Notes: generated from the sequence alone by a model not told the origin. A DNA stretch of 64,000 bases from Clostridium sp. AM30-24 (GCF_003480435.1 NZ_QUJB01000003.1:144804-208803), one strand, 5' to 3'. Counted from the stretch's first letter, positions 16,598-25,861 are shown. Made by a program: numbers and translations.

Positions 16598-17794
16598 ATG
16601 GAAATCACAAAAGAAGATAAACGGTCGGTGATCGATCACTGTTATCTGACCTATTTTATCAGCGGAATGGTCATCCTGATCTTCGGTGTCATTCTGCCAA
16701 ACCTGATTGAGGAAAGAAATTTAAGCTTTACCGCGGCCGGCGGACTGCTTTCCTTTCTGGCGATTGGAAATTTATGTTCAAGTCTGGTATACCCAGTATT
16801 CTGCGGGATGATGTCTCAGAAGACGGCGGTAGTCGTACTGGCGATTCCCTATCCGGTGTGTCTGTTCCTGTTTACAATGGGACTTCCGGTCCCGGTGCTC
16901 TATGTGATGATCTTCCTGATCGGAATCACGAAGGGCATGATCACGATCATCAACAATCACGCGATCCGTCAGGTGACGGGAAGCTCCAATCAATATCTGA
17001 ACCTGCTTCATATGTGGTATGCGGTGGGGGCTTTCCTGTCCCCGTTCGTTACGATGCTTCTCATGGGAGCAGGGATGAACTGGAAGACGATCCTGCGCCT
17101 CCTTGCAGTCCTCACGGTTCTTATCGTTCTTTCCTATGCCACAATGGATTACAGAAAGATCGAAAAAGAAGAAAAGAAGGAAGCAGGAGAGGAGCACAGC
17201 CAGGCAGCAGCTCCAAAAGAAAAGTTCTGGTTCTTAAAGAACACGGGATTCCTCCTGGCAGTCGGCGCGCTGTTCTTCTATATGGGCCTCGAAAACTCTG
17301 TAAACGGATGGTTTGTTACCTATTTAAAGAGCACAGGCTTTATGTCCGCAAGTCTTGCGACCGTGATGGTATCCGTGACCTGGATCATGATCATGATCGG
17401 AAGGATCGTCATTGCGAACGTCTCAAAGAGAGTGCCGCCGGCAAAGATCCTGGCGGTGATCTCCACGCTGCAGTTCGTGGCGGTGCTGATCCTCGTCTTC
17501 GCGAATAACACGGTGATGGCGGTGGCAGCCCTTGTCCTCCTGGGTCTTGGAATGGCAGGCGCCTTTCCGACAACGACGGCATTTACCGGAGATCTCATGG
17601 GGAATTCCCCACTTGGAATGTCGGTGTTTACAGGGATTGGTTCCCTCGGCGGGATCCTTACCCCACAGGTCATTGGCGTCCTTGCGGATAAGCTTGGATT
17701 CCGGGCGGCGATCCTGTTTTTAGTGCTGGATGCACTTTTGCTGGCGCTCTTTGGAATCGGTGCTCTGAGATACACTGCAATACAGAAAAAATAA
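16598..17794 (+). CDS. MFS transporter, probably sugar/uronate uptake
   Basis: This 398-residue protein has about 12 hydrophobic segments split by a charged central loop (about residues 185-208, rich in Glu/Lys), which is the major facilitator layout. Upstream GGGGAGAG supports ATG 16598. It leads an operon with kduI and kduD, so the likely substrate is an unsaturated or keto-uronate derived from pectin or glycosaminoglycans. Substrate assignment rests on the neighbours only. Confidence 0.85.
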   Translation: MEITKEDKRSVIDHCYLTYFISGMVILIFGVILPNLIEERNLSFTAAGGLLSFLAIGNLCSSLVYPVFCGMMSQKTAVVVLAIPYPVCLFLFTMGLPVPVLYVMIFLIGITKGMITIINNHAIRQVTGSSNQYLNLLHMWYAVGAFLSPFVTMLLMGAGMNWKTILRLLAVLTVLIVLSYATMDYRKIEKEEKKEAGEEHSQAAAPKEKFWFLKNTGFLLAVGALFFYMGLENSVNGWFVTYLKSTGFMSASLATVMVSVTWIMIMIGRIVIANVSKRVPPAKILAVISTLQFVAVLILVFANNTVMAVAALVLLGLGMAGAFPTTTAFTGDLMGNSPLGMSVFTGIGSLGGILTPQVIGVLADKLGFRAAILFLVLDALLLALFGIGALRYTAIQKK

Positions 17795-17877
17795 GAAGAG
17801 AACAAGTGAGTGTGTGATAAAAAAGTCAACCGGGACGGCATAAAAACCGTCCTGAATATAAATAAGGGGTAAAACAT

Positions 17878-18720
17878 ATGGATATTCGTTATTCCGCAAA
17901 TCAAAGAGATGTAAAACGCTACACAACCGAAGAACTTCGGGACGAGTTCCTGATTCAGGATCTCTACCATCCGGATGAAGTGGTATCAGTCTACTCCCAC
18001 GTGGACCGCATGGTGACCCTGGGCTGCATGCCGGTGAAAGAACATGTCTCCATCGAAAAGGGGATCGACTGCTGGAAAAACTTCGGCACCCATTATTTCC
18101 TTGAGCGCCGCGAGATCGGAATCTTCAATATCGGAGGTGCCGGATCCATCACAGCGGACGGAGTGGAGTACCATCTCGGCTATAAAGACTGCCTGTACAT
18201 CACAAAAGGCACAAAGGAAGTGATCTTTTCCAGTGACAGTGAGGAGGCTCCGGCAAAATTTTACATGGTGAGTGCGCCGGCCCACACGTCCTACGAGACA
18301 AAGCTGATCACCTTGAAGGATGCCGCAAAGCGCCCGCTGGGTGATGCCAATACATCCAATAAGAGAGTCATCAACCAGTTCATTCATCCGGATGTGCTGA
18401 AAACATGCCAGCTTTCCATGGGAATGACAGCTCTGGAGCCGGGAAGTGTCTGGAACAGCATGCCGTGCCACACCCATGAGCGCCGGATGGAGATCTATAT
18501 GTACTTTGAAGTTCCGGAGAATCAGGTGGTCATACACTTTATGGGTGAACCGACTGAGACGAGACACATCGTCATGAAAAATGAAGAAGCTGTGATCAGC
18601 CCGTCCTGGAGCATCCACTGTGGAGCGGGAACATCCAACTACACCTTTATCTGGGCTATGGGCGGAGAGAATCAGGAGTTCGACGATATGGACAACATCG
18701 CTCCGATGGACTTAAAGTAA
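17878..18720 (+). CDS. kduI: 5-dehydro-4-deoxy-D-glucuronate isomerase
   Basis: A 280-residue cupin enzyme of the usual KduI length. The zinc-binding motif CHTHERRMEIYMYF lies near residues 200-213, and the N-terminus (MDIRYSANQRDVKRYTTEELR) is characteristic of the family. It interconverts 5-keto-4-deoxyuronate (4-deoxy-L-threo-5-hexosulose uronate) and 2,5-diketo-3-deoxygluconate, the substrate of KduD encoded next. Both follow a transporter in the same operon. The later KDG kinase and aldolase are not in the window. Confidence 0.95.
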   Translation: MDIRYSANQRDVKRYTTEELRDEFLIQDLYHPDEVVSVYSHVDRMVTLGCMPVKEHVSIEKGIDCWKNFGTHYFLERREIGIFNIGGAGSITADGVEYHLGYKDCLYITKGTKEVIFSSDSEEAPAKFYMVSAPAHTSYETKLITLKDAAKRPLGDANTSNKRVINQFIHPDVLKTCQLSMGMTALEPGSVWNSMPCHTHERRMEIYMYFEVPENQVVIHFMGEPTETRHIVMKNEEAVISPSWSIHCGAGTSNYTFIWAMGGENQEFDDMDNIAPMDLK

Positions 18721-18775
18721 GATATCGCAGAGGCCGATAAAAAACTGATATAAAATAGGAAAGGTAAGGATCAAA

Positions 18776-19576
18776 ATGGATAAGAAGAACATGTTTTCTC
18801 TGGAAGGAAAGATCGCTCTCGTAACAGGAGGTGCCCATGGAATCGGCTTTGCCATCGCGGAGAGTTATGCGGAAGCAGGAGCAAAGGTTGTATTTAACTG
18901 CAGCAGCGAGGCATCTTTAGAGCGCGGACTTGCCGCATACAAAGAAAAAGGGATTGATGCTCGCGGTTATGTCTGCGATGTTACGGATGAGGAAGCGGTA
19001 AAGAAAATGATCGCGGATATCGAGGAGAAGATCGGAACGGTCGATATCCTTGTAAACAATGCGGGAATGATCAAAAGAATTCCGATGCATGAGATGAGCG
19101 CGGATGAGTTCCGCAAGGTTGTCGATGTTGACCTGAATGCTCCGTTCATCATGGCAAAGGCTGTCCTTCCGGGCATGATGAAAAAGAAAGCCGGAAAGAT
19201 CATCAACATCTGCTCCATGATGTCTGAACTCGGAAGAGAGACCGTATCCGCATACGCAGCGGCAAAGGGCGGTTTGAAGATGCTCACAAAGAACATCGCC
19301 TCCGAGTACGGAGAGTACAATATCCAGTGCAACGGCATTGGACCCGGCTACATCGCCACATCCCAGACAGCTCCGTTAAGAGAACGTCAGGCTGACGGCT
19401 CCCGTCATCCGTTCGACCAGTTTATCATCGCGAAGACACCGGCAGCAAGATGGGGCACCGTGGAAGATCTCAAGGGACCGGCAGTGTTCCTCGCGTCCGA
19501 GGCTTCTGACTTTGTAAATGGACACATCCTCTATGTGGACGGAGGTATCCTCGCTTATATCGGAAAACAGCCGTAA
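18776..19576 (+). CDS. kduD: 2-deoxy-D-gluconate 3-dehydrogenase (SDR)
   Basis: A 266-residue short-chain dehydrogenase. The N-terminal cofactor motif TGGAHGIG (about residues 18-25), the NNAG segment, and catalytic S...Y-x-x-x-K (SAYAAAKGG, near 160-168) are intact. As KduD it reduces 2,5-diketo-3-deoxygluconate to 2-keto-3-deoxygluconate with NAD(P)H, completing the step after KduI. It lies 55 nt downstream of kduI with AAGGTAAGG before the ATG. Assignment beyond SDR depends on the kduI context and strong family resemblance. Confidence 0.92.
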   Translation: MDKKNMFSLEGKIALVTGGAHGIGFAIAESYAEAGAKVVFNCSSEASLERGLAAYKEKGIDARGYVCDVTDEEAVKKMIADIEEKIGTVDILVNNAGMIKRIPMHEMSADEFRKVVDVDLNAPFIMAKAVLPGMMKKKAGKIINICSMMSELGRETVSAYAAAKGGLKMLTKNIASEYGEYNIQCNGIGPGYIATSQTAPLRERQADGSRHPFDQFIIAKTPAARWGTVEDLKGPAVFLASEASDFVNGHILYVDGGILAYIGKQP

Positions 19577-19595
19577 AGACAGAAACAGATTTTGC

Positions 19596-19630
19596 CATAT
19601 AAAGACATAAGTACTGCTTGTCTTTATGTG
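19596..19630 (+). terminator. Possible weak terminator hairpin after kduD
   Basis: CATATAAAGACA pairs with TGTCTTTATGTG (one wobble) around an 11-nt loop. There is no clear T-run, so termination is uncertain. Confidence 0.4.
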
Positions 19631-19673
19631 ACCTGAAATTAGTATATTTGATAAATTTTTTCGGGCGGCTTTG

Positions 19674-19702
19674 TTGACATTTTTGCAGAAAGCTGATATA
19701 CT
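19674..19702 (+). promoter_or_regulatory. Strong promoter of the glutamate fermentation cluster
   Basis: Consensus TTGACA (19674-19679), a 17-nt spacer and TATACT (19697-19702). The transcript would carry a leader of about 160 nt with a hairpin (ACGGGTACAT with ATGTGCCCGT) and the palindrome at 19787-19804. Confidence 0.85.
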
Positions 19703-19786
19703 CAAATTACGATATTGTGAAAAATGCATAGAAACAGGAGCAAGACGGGTACATTTTTAAGATGTGCCCGTATGCGTTGAGGAAAA

Positions 19787-19804
19787 TGTGGAATGCATTC
19801 CACA
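19787..19804. promoter_or_regulatory. 18-bp perfect palindrome, candidate operator
   Basis: TGTGGAATGCATTCCACA reads the same on both strands. It lies about 80 nt downstream of the predicted transcription start in the gcd leader, where a bound repressor could block elongation. The TGGAAT...ATTCCA core resembles IclR-type sites, but the regulator is unknown. As RNA it could also form a hairpin. Confidence 0.5.
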
Positions 19805-19869
19805 ATACGAAATAACTAACCAACAAAAGTTTCTTAAGTGAAACGAAACGAAGGAGGTGCGGTAAGTAT

Positions 19870-20151
19870 ATGTGGACAGGCGGTATGACCTTTGCGGATT
19901 CGATTATCATTTCACTTGTTGGACTGTTAGTCGTATTCTCGGCACTTGCAGTGCTCGCAATCGCGGTTATCATTATCTCTAAGGTCATCGGTACATTATT
20001 TAAGGAGAGTGCGCCAAAGGCAGCTGCGGCAGTTGCAGCACCGGCTCCGGCTATCGATGAGGAATCCTATGCAGTGCTTCTCGCGGCAGTCAGTGAGGAA
20101 GCAAGATTGTCTGGAGAGCAGTTCCGTGTAACAAGTATCAAAGAACTGTAA
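19870..20151 (+). CDS. gcdD: Glutaconyl-CoA decarboxylase delta subunit (OadG-like)
   Basis: A 93-residue protein with AAGGAGGTG upstream. One hydrophobic helix (about residues 12-37) is followed by a short Ala/Pro-rich stretch and a soluble tail, the layout of OadG/GcdD subunits that hold together the membrane and soluble parts of Na+-pumping decarboxylases. It opens the gcdD-gcdC-gcdB transcript just before the biotin carrier. Family members diverge strongly, so the call relies on layout and neighbours. Confidence 0.85.
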   Translation: MWTGGMTFADSIIISLVGLLVVFSALAVLAIAVIIISKVIGTLFKESAPKAAAAVAAPAPAIDEESYAVLLAAVSEEARLSGEQFRVTSIKEL

Positions 20152-20200
20152 AAAACAAAAAACCTAAAACGCAGAAAAAGGAAAGGATGTAGTAAATAAC

Positions 20201-20641
20201 ATGAAATACGTTGCAACATTAAACGGAAAAAAGTATGAAGTTGAGATCGAGAGAGTAGACGAGTACAGACCGCTTGACAGAGGCGCACAGGCTAGCGCAC
20301 CGGCTCCGATCCTCGCAGCAGCACCGGCTCCGAAGGCAGCTCCGGCACCGGCAGCAGCACCGGCACCAGCTCCAGCACCGGCACCGGCTCCGGCTCCAGC
20401 ACCGGCAGCAGCACCGGCAGCAGCAGGCGGACAGACAGTAGAGGCTCCGATGCCAGGTAAGATCCTTGACATCAAAGTTAAAGTTGGTGACGCAGTTGGT
20501 TATGGTCAGTGTGTAATCGTTATGGAAGCAATGAAGATGGAGACAGAGATCGTAGCTCCGGCAGCAGGAACTGTTGCATCCATCAACGTAAGCACAGGCG
20601 ATTCCGTTGAGACAGGTGCAGTTCTGGTTACCTTAAACTAA
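20201..20641 (+). CDS. gcdC: Glutaconyl-CoA decarboxylase gamma subunit, biotin carrier
   Basis: A 146-residue biotin carrier. Residues 1-28 are a short N-terminal domain, about 30-75 are an Ala/Pro linker with many AP repeats, and 76-146 form the biotinyl domain. The biotin-accepting lysine is K112 in MEAMKME. The flexible linker lets biotin swing between GcdA, which loads it with CO2 from glutaconyl-CoA, and GcdB, which releases the CO2 while pumping Na+. It lies between gcdD and gcdB. Confidence 0.94.
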   Translation: MKYVATLNGKKYEVEIERVDEYRPLDRGAQASAPAPILAAAPAPKAAPAPAAAPAPAPAPAPAPAPAPAAAPAAAGGQTVEAPMPGKILDIKVKVGDAVGYGQCVIVMEAMKMETEIVAPAAGTVASINVSTGDSVETGAVLVTLN

Positions 20642-20657
20642 GCAGGAGGTGCCACAC

Positions 20658-21800
20658 GTGAATATACTTTCAGTTTTCGCGGAGCTGCTCGCCCAGTCAG
20701 GTTTTGCCGCAATCACCTGGCAGCAGTGCGTAATGCTCCTTGTATCCTTCGTTTTATTATATCTTGCAATCAAGAAGCAGTTTGAACCGCTCCTTCTGCT
20801 CCCGATCGCATTCGGTATGTTCCTTGCGAACCTTCCGCTTGCAGGTCTTATGAATGAGGCAGATCACTGGTATCAGTCCGGTGTGTTAAGAATTATGTAC
20901 ATGGGCGTTAAGTCCAGCTTATTCCCGTGCCTGATCTTCATGGCAGTCGGCGCGATGACAGACTTCGGTCCGTTGATCGCGAACCCGGTCAGCCTTCTTC
21001 TCGGTGCAGCCGCTCAGTTCGGTATCTATGTTGCATTTACACTCGCAAATGCAACCGGACTTTTCACACCGGGTGAGTGTGCAGCGATCGGTATCATCGG
21101 CGGTGCTGATGGCCCGACCGCGATCTATATCGCAAATAACCTGGCTCCGGATCTTGTAGCTCCGATCGCCGTAGCCGCATATTCCTACATGGCTCTGATC
21201 CCGCTGATCCAGCCGCCGATCATGAAGCTCCTTACAACAAAGAAAGAGCGTCAGATCGTTATGAAGCAGTTAAGAAAAGTCAGCAAAGTCGAGAAGGTTG
21301 TATTCCCGGTATTCGTTGTTCTGTTCTGCTCCCTGCTTCTTCCGTCCGTAGCACCGCTTCTTGGTATGCTGATGCTCGGTAACCTGTTCCGTGAGTCCGG
21401 CGTTACCGGAAGACTTTCCGATACCGCACAGAACGCACTCTGCAACATCGTTACGATCATGCTCGGCACAACCGTAGGCGCTACAGCAAACGGAGAGATC
21501 TTCCTCCGTGTCCAGACACTGGCTATCATTGCAATGGGTCTTCTTGCTTTCGCGTTTGCGACAGTCGGAGGTATCCTGCTTGGTAAAGTCCTGTGTGCGA
21601 TCACAGGCGGCAAGATCAACCCACTGATCGGTTCTGCAGGTGTATCTGCCGTTCCGATGGCAGCCCGTGTATCCCAGACTGTTGGTGCTAAGGAAAATCC
21701 GACCAACTTCCTTCTGATGCACGCTATGGGTCCGAACGTGGCAGGTGTTATCGGTTCTGCAGTAGCAGCCGGTTACTTCATGCTGATGTTCAAGGCCTGA
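20658..21800 (+). CDS. gcdB: Glutaconyl-CoA decarboxylase beta subunit, Na+ pump
   Basis: The start is GTG 20658, 8 nt after AGGAGG (20644-20649). The GTG at 20649 overlaps that site and is unlikely. This 380-residue membrane protein has about nine to eleven hydrophobic segments and the family signature [13 protein letters not shown], including the aspartate required for Na+ transport in OadB/GcdB proteins, plus the conserved C-terminal [11 protein letters not shown] and [11 protein letters not shown] segments. It decarboxylates carboxybiotin and expels Na+. Codon use is strongly biased, consistent with high expression. Confidence 0.95.
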   Translation: MNILSVFAELLAQSGFAAITWQQCVMLLVSFVLLYLAIKKQFEPLLLLPIAFGMFLANLPLAGLMNEADHWYQSGVLRIMYMGVKSSLFPCLIFMAVGAMTDFGPLIANPVSLLLGAAAQFGIYVAFTLANATGLFTPGECAAIGIIGGADGPTAIYIANNLAPDLVAPIAVAAYSYMALIPLIQPPIMKLLTTKKERQIVMKQLRKVSKVEKVVFPVFVVLFCSLLLPSVAPLLGMLMLGNLFRESGVTGRLSDTAQNALCNIVTIMLGTTVGATANGEIFLRVQTLAIIAMGLLAFAFATVGGILLGKVLCAITGGKINPLIGSAGVSAVPMAARVSQTVGAKENPTNFLLMHAMGPNVAGVIGSAVAAGYFMLMFKA

Positions 21801-21880
21801 TCGAACCCCTTCGAAACGGAACCAGAAGTTGAAATTCATTCCGTATCGTGGTATATTTTTACAGGAATTAAAAGCAGTTC

Positions 21881-21912
21881 AGGCCTGTCTGAGGAGAACA
21901 GGCAGGCCTTTT
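21881..21912 (+). terminator. Terminator between gcdB and gctA
   Basis: AGGCCTGTCTG pairs with CAGGCAGGCCT (one wobble) and is followed by TTTT. Outer GCAGTT/AACTGC can extend the stem. Since no clear new promoter follows, it may be a partial terminator that tunes gctA-hgdB output. Confidence 0.75.
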
Positions 21913-21943
21913 AACTGCAAATATAAATAAAGGAGGCTTTATT

Positions 21944-23044
21944 GTGGCTAATAAAGTTATGTCATTACACGATGCCGTAGAGAAGTATGTACATGATAAC
22001 GATGTACTCTGCCTCGGCGGATTTACAACAAACCGTAAACCGTACGCTGCTGTTTACGAGATCCTTCGTCAGGGTAAAACTGGTTTTGTAGGCTGGTCCG
22101 GTCCGGCAGGCGGAGACTGGGACTCCTTAATCGGTGAGGGTCGTGTAAGAGCTTACATCAACTGCTACACAGCAAACTCTGGTTATACAAACGTTGCACG
22201 TCGTTTCCGTGCTGCGATCGAGAAAGGTGAGCTTACATATGAGGACTACTCCCAGGACGTTCTTATGTTACAGCTTCACGCAGCTTCCCTTGGTCTTCCG
22301 TACCTCCCTGTAAGAATGATGCAGGGCTCCGGTCTTGTTAAATTCTGGGGTATCAGCGAAGAGAAGAGAAAAACAATGGAAGGCGTTGACAACTTAAAGT
22401 GCGTAGATATCGAGAACCCGTTTGAGCCGGGCGAGAAACTTCTTGCTGTTCCGGTTCCGAAGCTTGACTGCGCGATCATCCATGTACAGCAGGCATCTCC
22501 GGATGGAACCTGCATTATCGATGGTGATGAGTTCCACGATGTTGATATCGCTATCGCTGCAAAACGCACGATCGTTACATGCGAGGAGATCGTAAGTGAC
22601 GAGTACATCCGCCGTGATCCTACAAAGACAAGAATCTTCGGCGAGTGCGTAGACGCTGTTGTTCGTGCTCCGTACGGTGCATGGCCGGCACAGTGCTATG
22701 GCTACTATGATGATGATGATAAGGGACTTAAGGAGTACGATAAGGCTTCCAAGTACCTTGATGCTGAGGATGCTAAGGCACAGCTCGCAAAGGCTGCTGC
22801 AAAGGCTGAGAAGGCTGCTGCTGCTAAACCGGAAGATGAGAAGCTTGCAAAGGCTGCAGAAGTTGCAAAACAGGCTGCAGAGGATGCTGCTAATGGCACA
22901 AAGATTCCGGAGACCTTCAAGGATTACCTCCAGAAATATGTATACGGCTGCAAGGATCAGGATGATCTTCTTAATGTCCTTGGCGGCGCTCGCCTCATGA
23001 ACCTTAAGAATGAGCCGCATCTTGGCTATTCTACCAGACACTAA
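21944..23044 (+). CDS. gctA: Glutaconate CoA-transferase subunit A
   Basis: A GTG start with AGGAGG upstream gives 366 residues, about 45 more than the Acidaminococcus enzyme (about 320). The catalytic fold is intact (LCLGGFTTNRKPYA, GWSGPAGGDWDS, LPVRMMQGSGL). The extra length is an Ala/Lys/Glu helical insert at roughly residues 265-318, before the C-terminal LQKYVYGCKDQDDLL. GctAB moves CoA from acetyl- or glutaconyl-CoA to (R)-2-hydroxyglutarate, committing it to dehydration. gctB follows after 21 nt. Confidence 0.94.
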   Translation: MANKVMSLHDAVEKYVHDNDVLCLGGFTTNRKPYAAVYEILRQGKTGFVGWSGPAGGDWDSLIGEGRVRAYINCYTANSGYTNVARRFRAAIEKGELTYEDYSQDVLMLQLHAASLGLPYLPVRMMQGSGLVKFWGISEEKRKTMEGVDNLKCVDIENPFEPGEKLLAVPVPKLDCAIIHVQQASPDGTCIIDGDEFHDVDIAIAAKRTIVTCEEIVSDEYIRRDPTKTRIFGECVDAVVRAPYGAWPAQCYGYYDDDDKGLKEYDKASKYLDAEDAKAQLAKAAAKAEKAAAAKPEDEKLAKAAEVAKQAAEDAANGTKIPETFKDYLQKYVYGCKDQDDLLNVLGGARLMNLKNEPHLGYSTRH

Positions 23045-23065
23045 TTGAGGGAGGGAAATTCAAAA

Positions 23066-23875
23066 ATGGCTGATTATACAAAGTATACAAAGCAGGAAAT
23101 GCAGGCTTATGCCATCGCAAAAAATATTAAAGAAAATCAGATCGTTATCGTTGGTACCGGTCTTCCGTTAATCGGCGCTTCTCTTGCGAAGCGTGTGGTT
23201 TGCCCGAGCTGCCATCCGATCGTAGAGAGCGGACTTATGGACTGCTCACCGGTAGAGGTACCGCGTTCCGTAGGTGATAACCGTTTCATGGCTCACTGTG
23301 CAGTACAGTGGCCGAACGTTCGTTTCGTAGGCTTCGAGGCGAATGAATGGCTTCATGACGCTGACCGTATGATCGCTTTCATCGGCGGCGCTCAGATCGA
23401 CCCGTATGGTAACGTAAACTCTACATGTATCTTCGGTAAAGGCGACTATGTTCAGCCGACAACACGTTTCACAGGTTCCGGCGGAGCTAACGGTATCGCT
23501 ACATTCTGTAACACAATCATCATGATGCAGCACCAGAAGAGAAGATTCATGGAGCATGTTGACTACATCACAAGCTGCGGCTGGATGGACGGCCCTGGCG
23601 GACGTGAGAGAGCAGGTCTTCCGGGCAACCGTGGACCGCAGATGGTAGTTACAGATCTTGGTATCATGAAGTTCGACGAAGAGACCAAGAGAATGTACCT
23701 TGCTTACTACTATCCATTCTCCTCTCCGGAAATGGTTCAGGAGAACACAGGTTTCGAGATCGATACCACAAGAGCTCAGCTTATGGAAGGTCCGGATCCG
23801 GAGATCATCCGCGTAATTCGTGAAGAGATCGACCCAGGTCAGGCATTCATCAAAGTTCCGAAGGAAACAAAGTAA
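23066..23875 (+). CDS. gctB: Glutaconate CoA-transferase subunit B
   Basis: The start is ATG 23066, about 9 nt after GAGGGAGGG, giving 269 residues, near the 266 of the characterised enzyme. The VESGLMD segment (about residue 50) holds the family's catalytic glutamate, which forms the glutamyl-CoA thioester. GGAQIDPYGNVNST and GGGRERAGLPGNRGP-like segments are also conserved. It pairs with GctA. The intergenic region after it has a GC-rich hairpin at 23909-23940. Confidence 0.94.
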   Translation: MADYTKYTKQEMQAYAIAKNIKENQIVIVGTGLPLIGASLAKRVVCPSCHPIVESGLMDCSPVEVPRSVGDNRFMAHCAVQWPNVRFVGFEANEWLHDADRMIAFIGGAQIDPYGNVNSTCIFGKGDYVQPTTRFTGSGGANGIATFCNTIIMMQHQKRRFMEHVDYITSCGWMDGPGGRERAGLPGNRGPQMVVTDLGIMKFDEETKRMYLAYYYPFSSPEMVQENTGFEIDTTRAQLMEGPDPEIIRVIREEIDPGQAFIKVPKETK

Positions 23876-23908
23876 TCGAAACTGATTTAAAGTGAAATCA
23901 TAAATGCC

Positions 23909-23940
23909 GCGGTCAGCGGCTGGCAAAATCCGCTGACCGC
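23909..23940 (+). terminator. Intercistronic hairpin between gctB and gcdA
   Basis: GCGGTCAGCGG pairs perfectly with CCGCTGACCGC around a 10-nt loop with no T-run. It is probably an mRNA processing or stability element rather than a terminator. Confidence 0.7.
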
Positions 23941-23968
23941 AGCGATCGCGTATATAAGGAGGAAGAAC

Positions 23969-25738
23969 ATGGGCTACTTTTCCATGCCGAAATATTTCCA
24001 GAACATGCCTACCGTTGGTAAGGCATTAGTTAATCCGAATGCGGAAAACGAGACAGAGATCAAAGAGATCGAGAAGCAGATCCACGACAAAGTTACTGAG
24101 ATCCTTGCTGCTGGCATCACAACAGAAGAGAAGTTAAATGAGCGTGGTCAGTTATCCGCAATGCAGCGTATCAACGCTCTTGTAGATGAGGGAACATTCT
24201 GCCCGTTAAACAGCCTTTTCAACCCGAACGACAATAAGATGGGTTCCACAAACATCATCAACGGTCTCGGATGTGTAAACGGCAAATGGGTTTACATCAT
24301 CGCTTCTGATAACAAGAAGATGGCTGGTACATGGGAACCGGGCCAGGCAGAGAACCTGATCCGTTGCTCCGATGCTGCTAAGATGTTAAATCTTCCGTTA
24401 ATCTACTTATTAAACTGCGCAGGCGTAGACTTCCCGTATCAGGATCAGGTTTACCCGAACAGACGCGGCGGCGGTACTCCGTTCTTCCGTAACGCAGAGT
24501 TAAACCAGTTAGGCATTCCGGTAATCGTAGGCATCTACGGTACAAACCCGGCCGGCGGCGGATACCACAGCATTTCCCCGACAATCCTGATCGCACACAG
24601 CCAGGCTAACATGGCAGTCGGCGGTGCTGGTATTCTTTCCGGTATGAACCCGAAGGGATATATCGACGAGGAAGCTGCTGAGCAGATCGTTGCTGCCCAG
24701 ATCGAGAACAGCAAGAAGCACGTTCCGGCTCCGGGCTCCGTTCCGATCCACTATGACGAGACAGGATTCTTCCGTGAGGTTTACGAGAACGACTACGGCG
24801 TAATCGAAGGCATCAAGAAGTACATCAGCTACCTTCCGGCATACAACCTCGAATTCTTCCGTGTTGATGATCCGCAGAGACCGTGTCTTCCGGCAGAAGA
24901 TCTTTACAGCATCATTCCGATGAACGGAAAACGTCCGTATGATATCTACGACGTAATCGGCCGTCTCTTCGATGGTTCTCAGTTATATGAGTACAAGAAG
25001 GGCTATGGTCCGGAGATGGTAACAGGTCTTGCAAAGGTTAACGGACTTTTAGTTGGTGTGATCGCGAATACTCAGGGTCTTCTTATGAACTATCCGGAGT
25101 ATAAGCAGAACTCCGTTGGTATCGGCGGAAAGCTGTACCGTCAGGGTCTCATCAAGATGAACGAGTTCGTAACTTTATGTGCCCGTGACCGTATTCCGCT
25201 GATCTGGTTACAGGATACAACAGGTATCGATGTAGGCGACGAAGCAGAGAAGGCTGAGTTACTTGGTTTAGGTCAGTCCCTGATCTACTCCATCGAGAAC
25301 TCCAAACTTCCGTCTCTCGAGATCACTCTTCGTAAGGCAAGCGCTGCTGCTCACTATGTACTTGGTGGACCGCAGGGTAACAATACAAACGTATACTCCC
25401 TTGGTACAGCTGCATGTGAGTACTATGTAATGCCGGGTGAAACCGCTGCAAACGCTATGTACTCCAGAAAGCTTGTTAAGGCAAGCAAGGCAGGAGAGGA
25501 TCTTGCTCCGATCATCAAGAAGATGAACGATATGATCCAGCTGTATCATGAAAAGTCCCGTCCGGCATACTGCGCTAAGGTTGGTATGGTAGATGAGATC
25601 GTTGACATGACAGATATCCGTCCGTACATTCAGGCATTTACAGAGGCTGCTTACCAGAATCCGAAGTCTATCTGCCCGATGCACCAGATGGTAACACCGC
25701 GTGCAATCCGCGAGTGGAACGACGCTCACAAGGCTTGA
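23969..25738 (+). CDS. gcdA: Glutaconyl-CoA decarboxylase alpha subunit (carboxyltransferase)
   Basis: A 589-residue protein, matching the family length of about 587, with AAGGAGG upstream. It is a two-domain carboxyltransferase of the crotonase-like acyl-CoA carboxylase type: the N-half contains the GTNPAGGGYHSISPTILIAH region, the C-half the GKLYRQGLIKMNEFVTL and WLQDTTGIDVGDEAE regions. It moves the CO2 of glutaconyl-CoA to biotin on GcdC and forms crotonyl-CoA. It is separated from gcdBCD by gctAB, an arrangement like that of other glutamate fermenters. Confidence 0.95.
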   Translation: MGYFSMPKYFQNMPTVGKALVNPNAENETEIKEIEKQIHDKVTEILAAGITTEEKLNERGQLSAMQRINALVDEGTFCPLNSLFNPNDNKMGSTNIINGLGCVNGKWVYIIASDNKKMAGTWEPGQAENLIRCSDAAKMLNLPLIYLLNCAGVDFPYQDQVYPNRRGGGTPFFRNAELNQLGIPVIVGIYGTNPAGGGYHSISPTILIAHSQANMAVGGAGILSGMNPKGYIDEEAAEQIVAAQIENSKKHVPAPGSVPIHYDETGFFREVYENDYGVIEGIKKYISYLPAYNLEFFRVDDPQRPCLPAEDLYSIIPMNGKRPYDIYDVIGRLFDGSQLYEYKKGYGPEMVTGLAKVNGLLVGVIANTQGLLMNYPEYKQNSVGIGGKLYRQGLIKMNEFVTLCARDRIPLIWLQDTTGIDVGDEAEKAELLGLGQSLIYSIENSKLPSLEITLRKASAAAHYVLGGPQGNNTNVYSLGTAACEYYVMPGETAANAMYSRKLVKASKAGEDLAPIIKKMNDMIQLYHEKSRPAYCAKVGMVDEIVDMTDIRPYIQAFTEAAYQNPKSICPMHQMVTPRAIREWNDAHKA

Positions 25739-25756
25739 TTTTGACTGAAGGATAGA

Positions 25757-25836
25757 GTAAAATGATATGTATCCAGGCCGGGGGAGTCTTTCTCTGGCCT
25801 GGATATACTGGTATAACAAAGCCAGTTTCATTTTAC
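25757..25836 (+). promoter_or_regulatory. Nested hairpin between gcdA and hgdC
   Basis: An outer stem GTAAAATGA/TCATTTTAC (25757-25765 with 25828-25836) encloses an inner perfect stem TATCCAGGCC/GGCCTGGATA (25770-25779 with 25796-25805). There is no T-run, so an RNA stability or processing role is likelier than termination. It occupies most of the spacer before hgdC. Confidence 0.6.
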
Positions 25837-25861
25837 ATTTTCAGTATACCCGGAGGTTATT

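Noticed and set aside
20164..20475. Minus-strand frame with Ala/Gly repeats
   Set aside because: It is the antisense of the Ala/Pro linker of the biotin carrier gcdC.
23045..23065. Earlier TTG start for gctB
   Set aside because: It overlaps the GAGGGAGGG ribosome binding site that serves ATG 23066.
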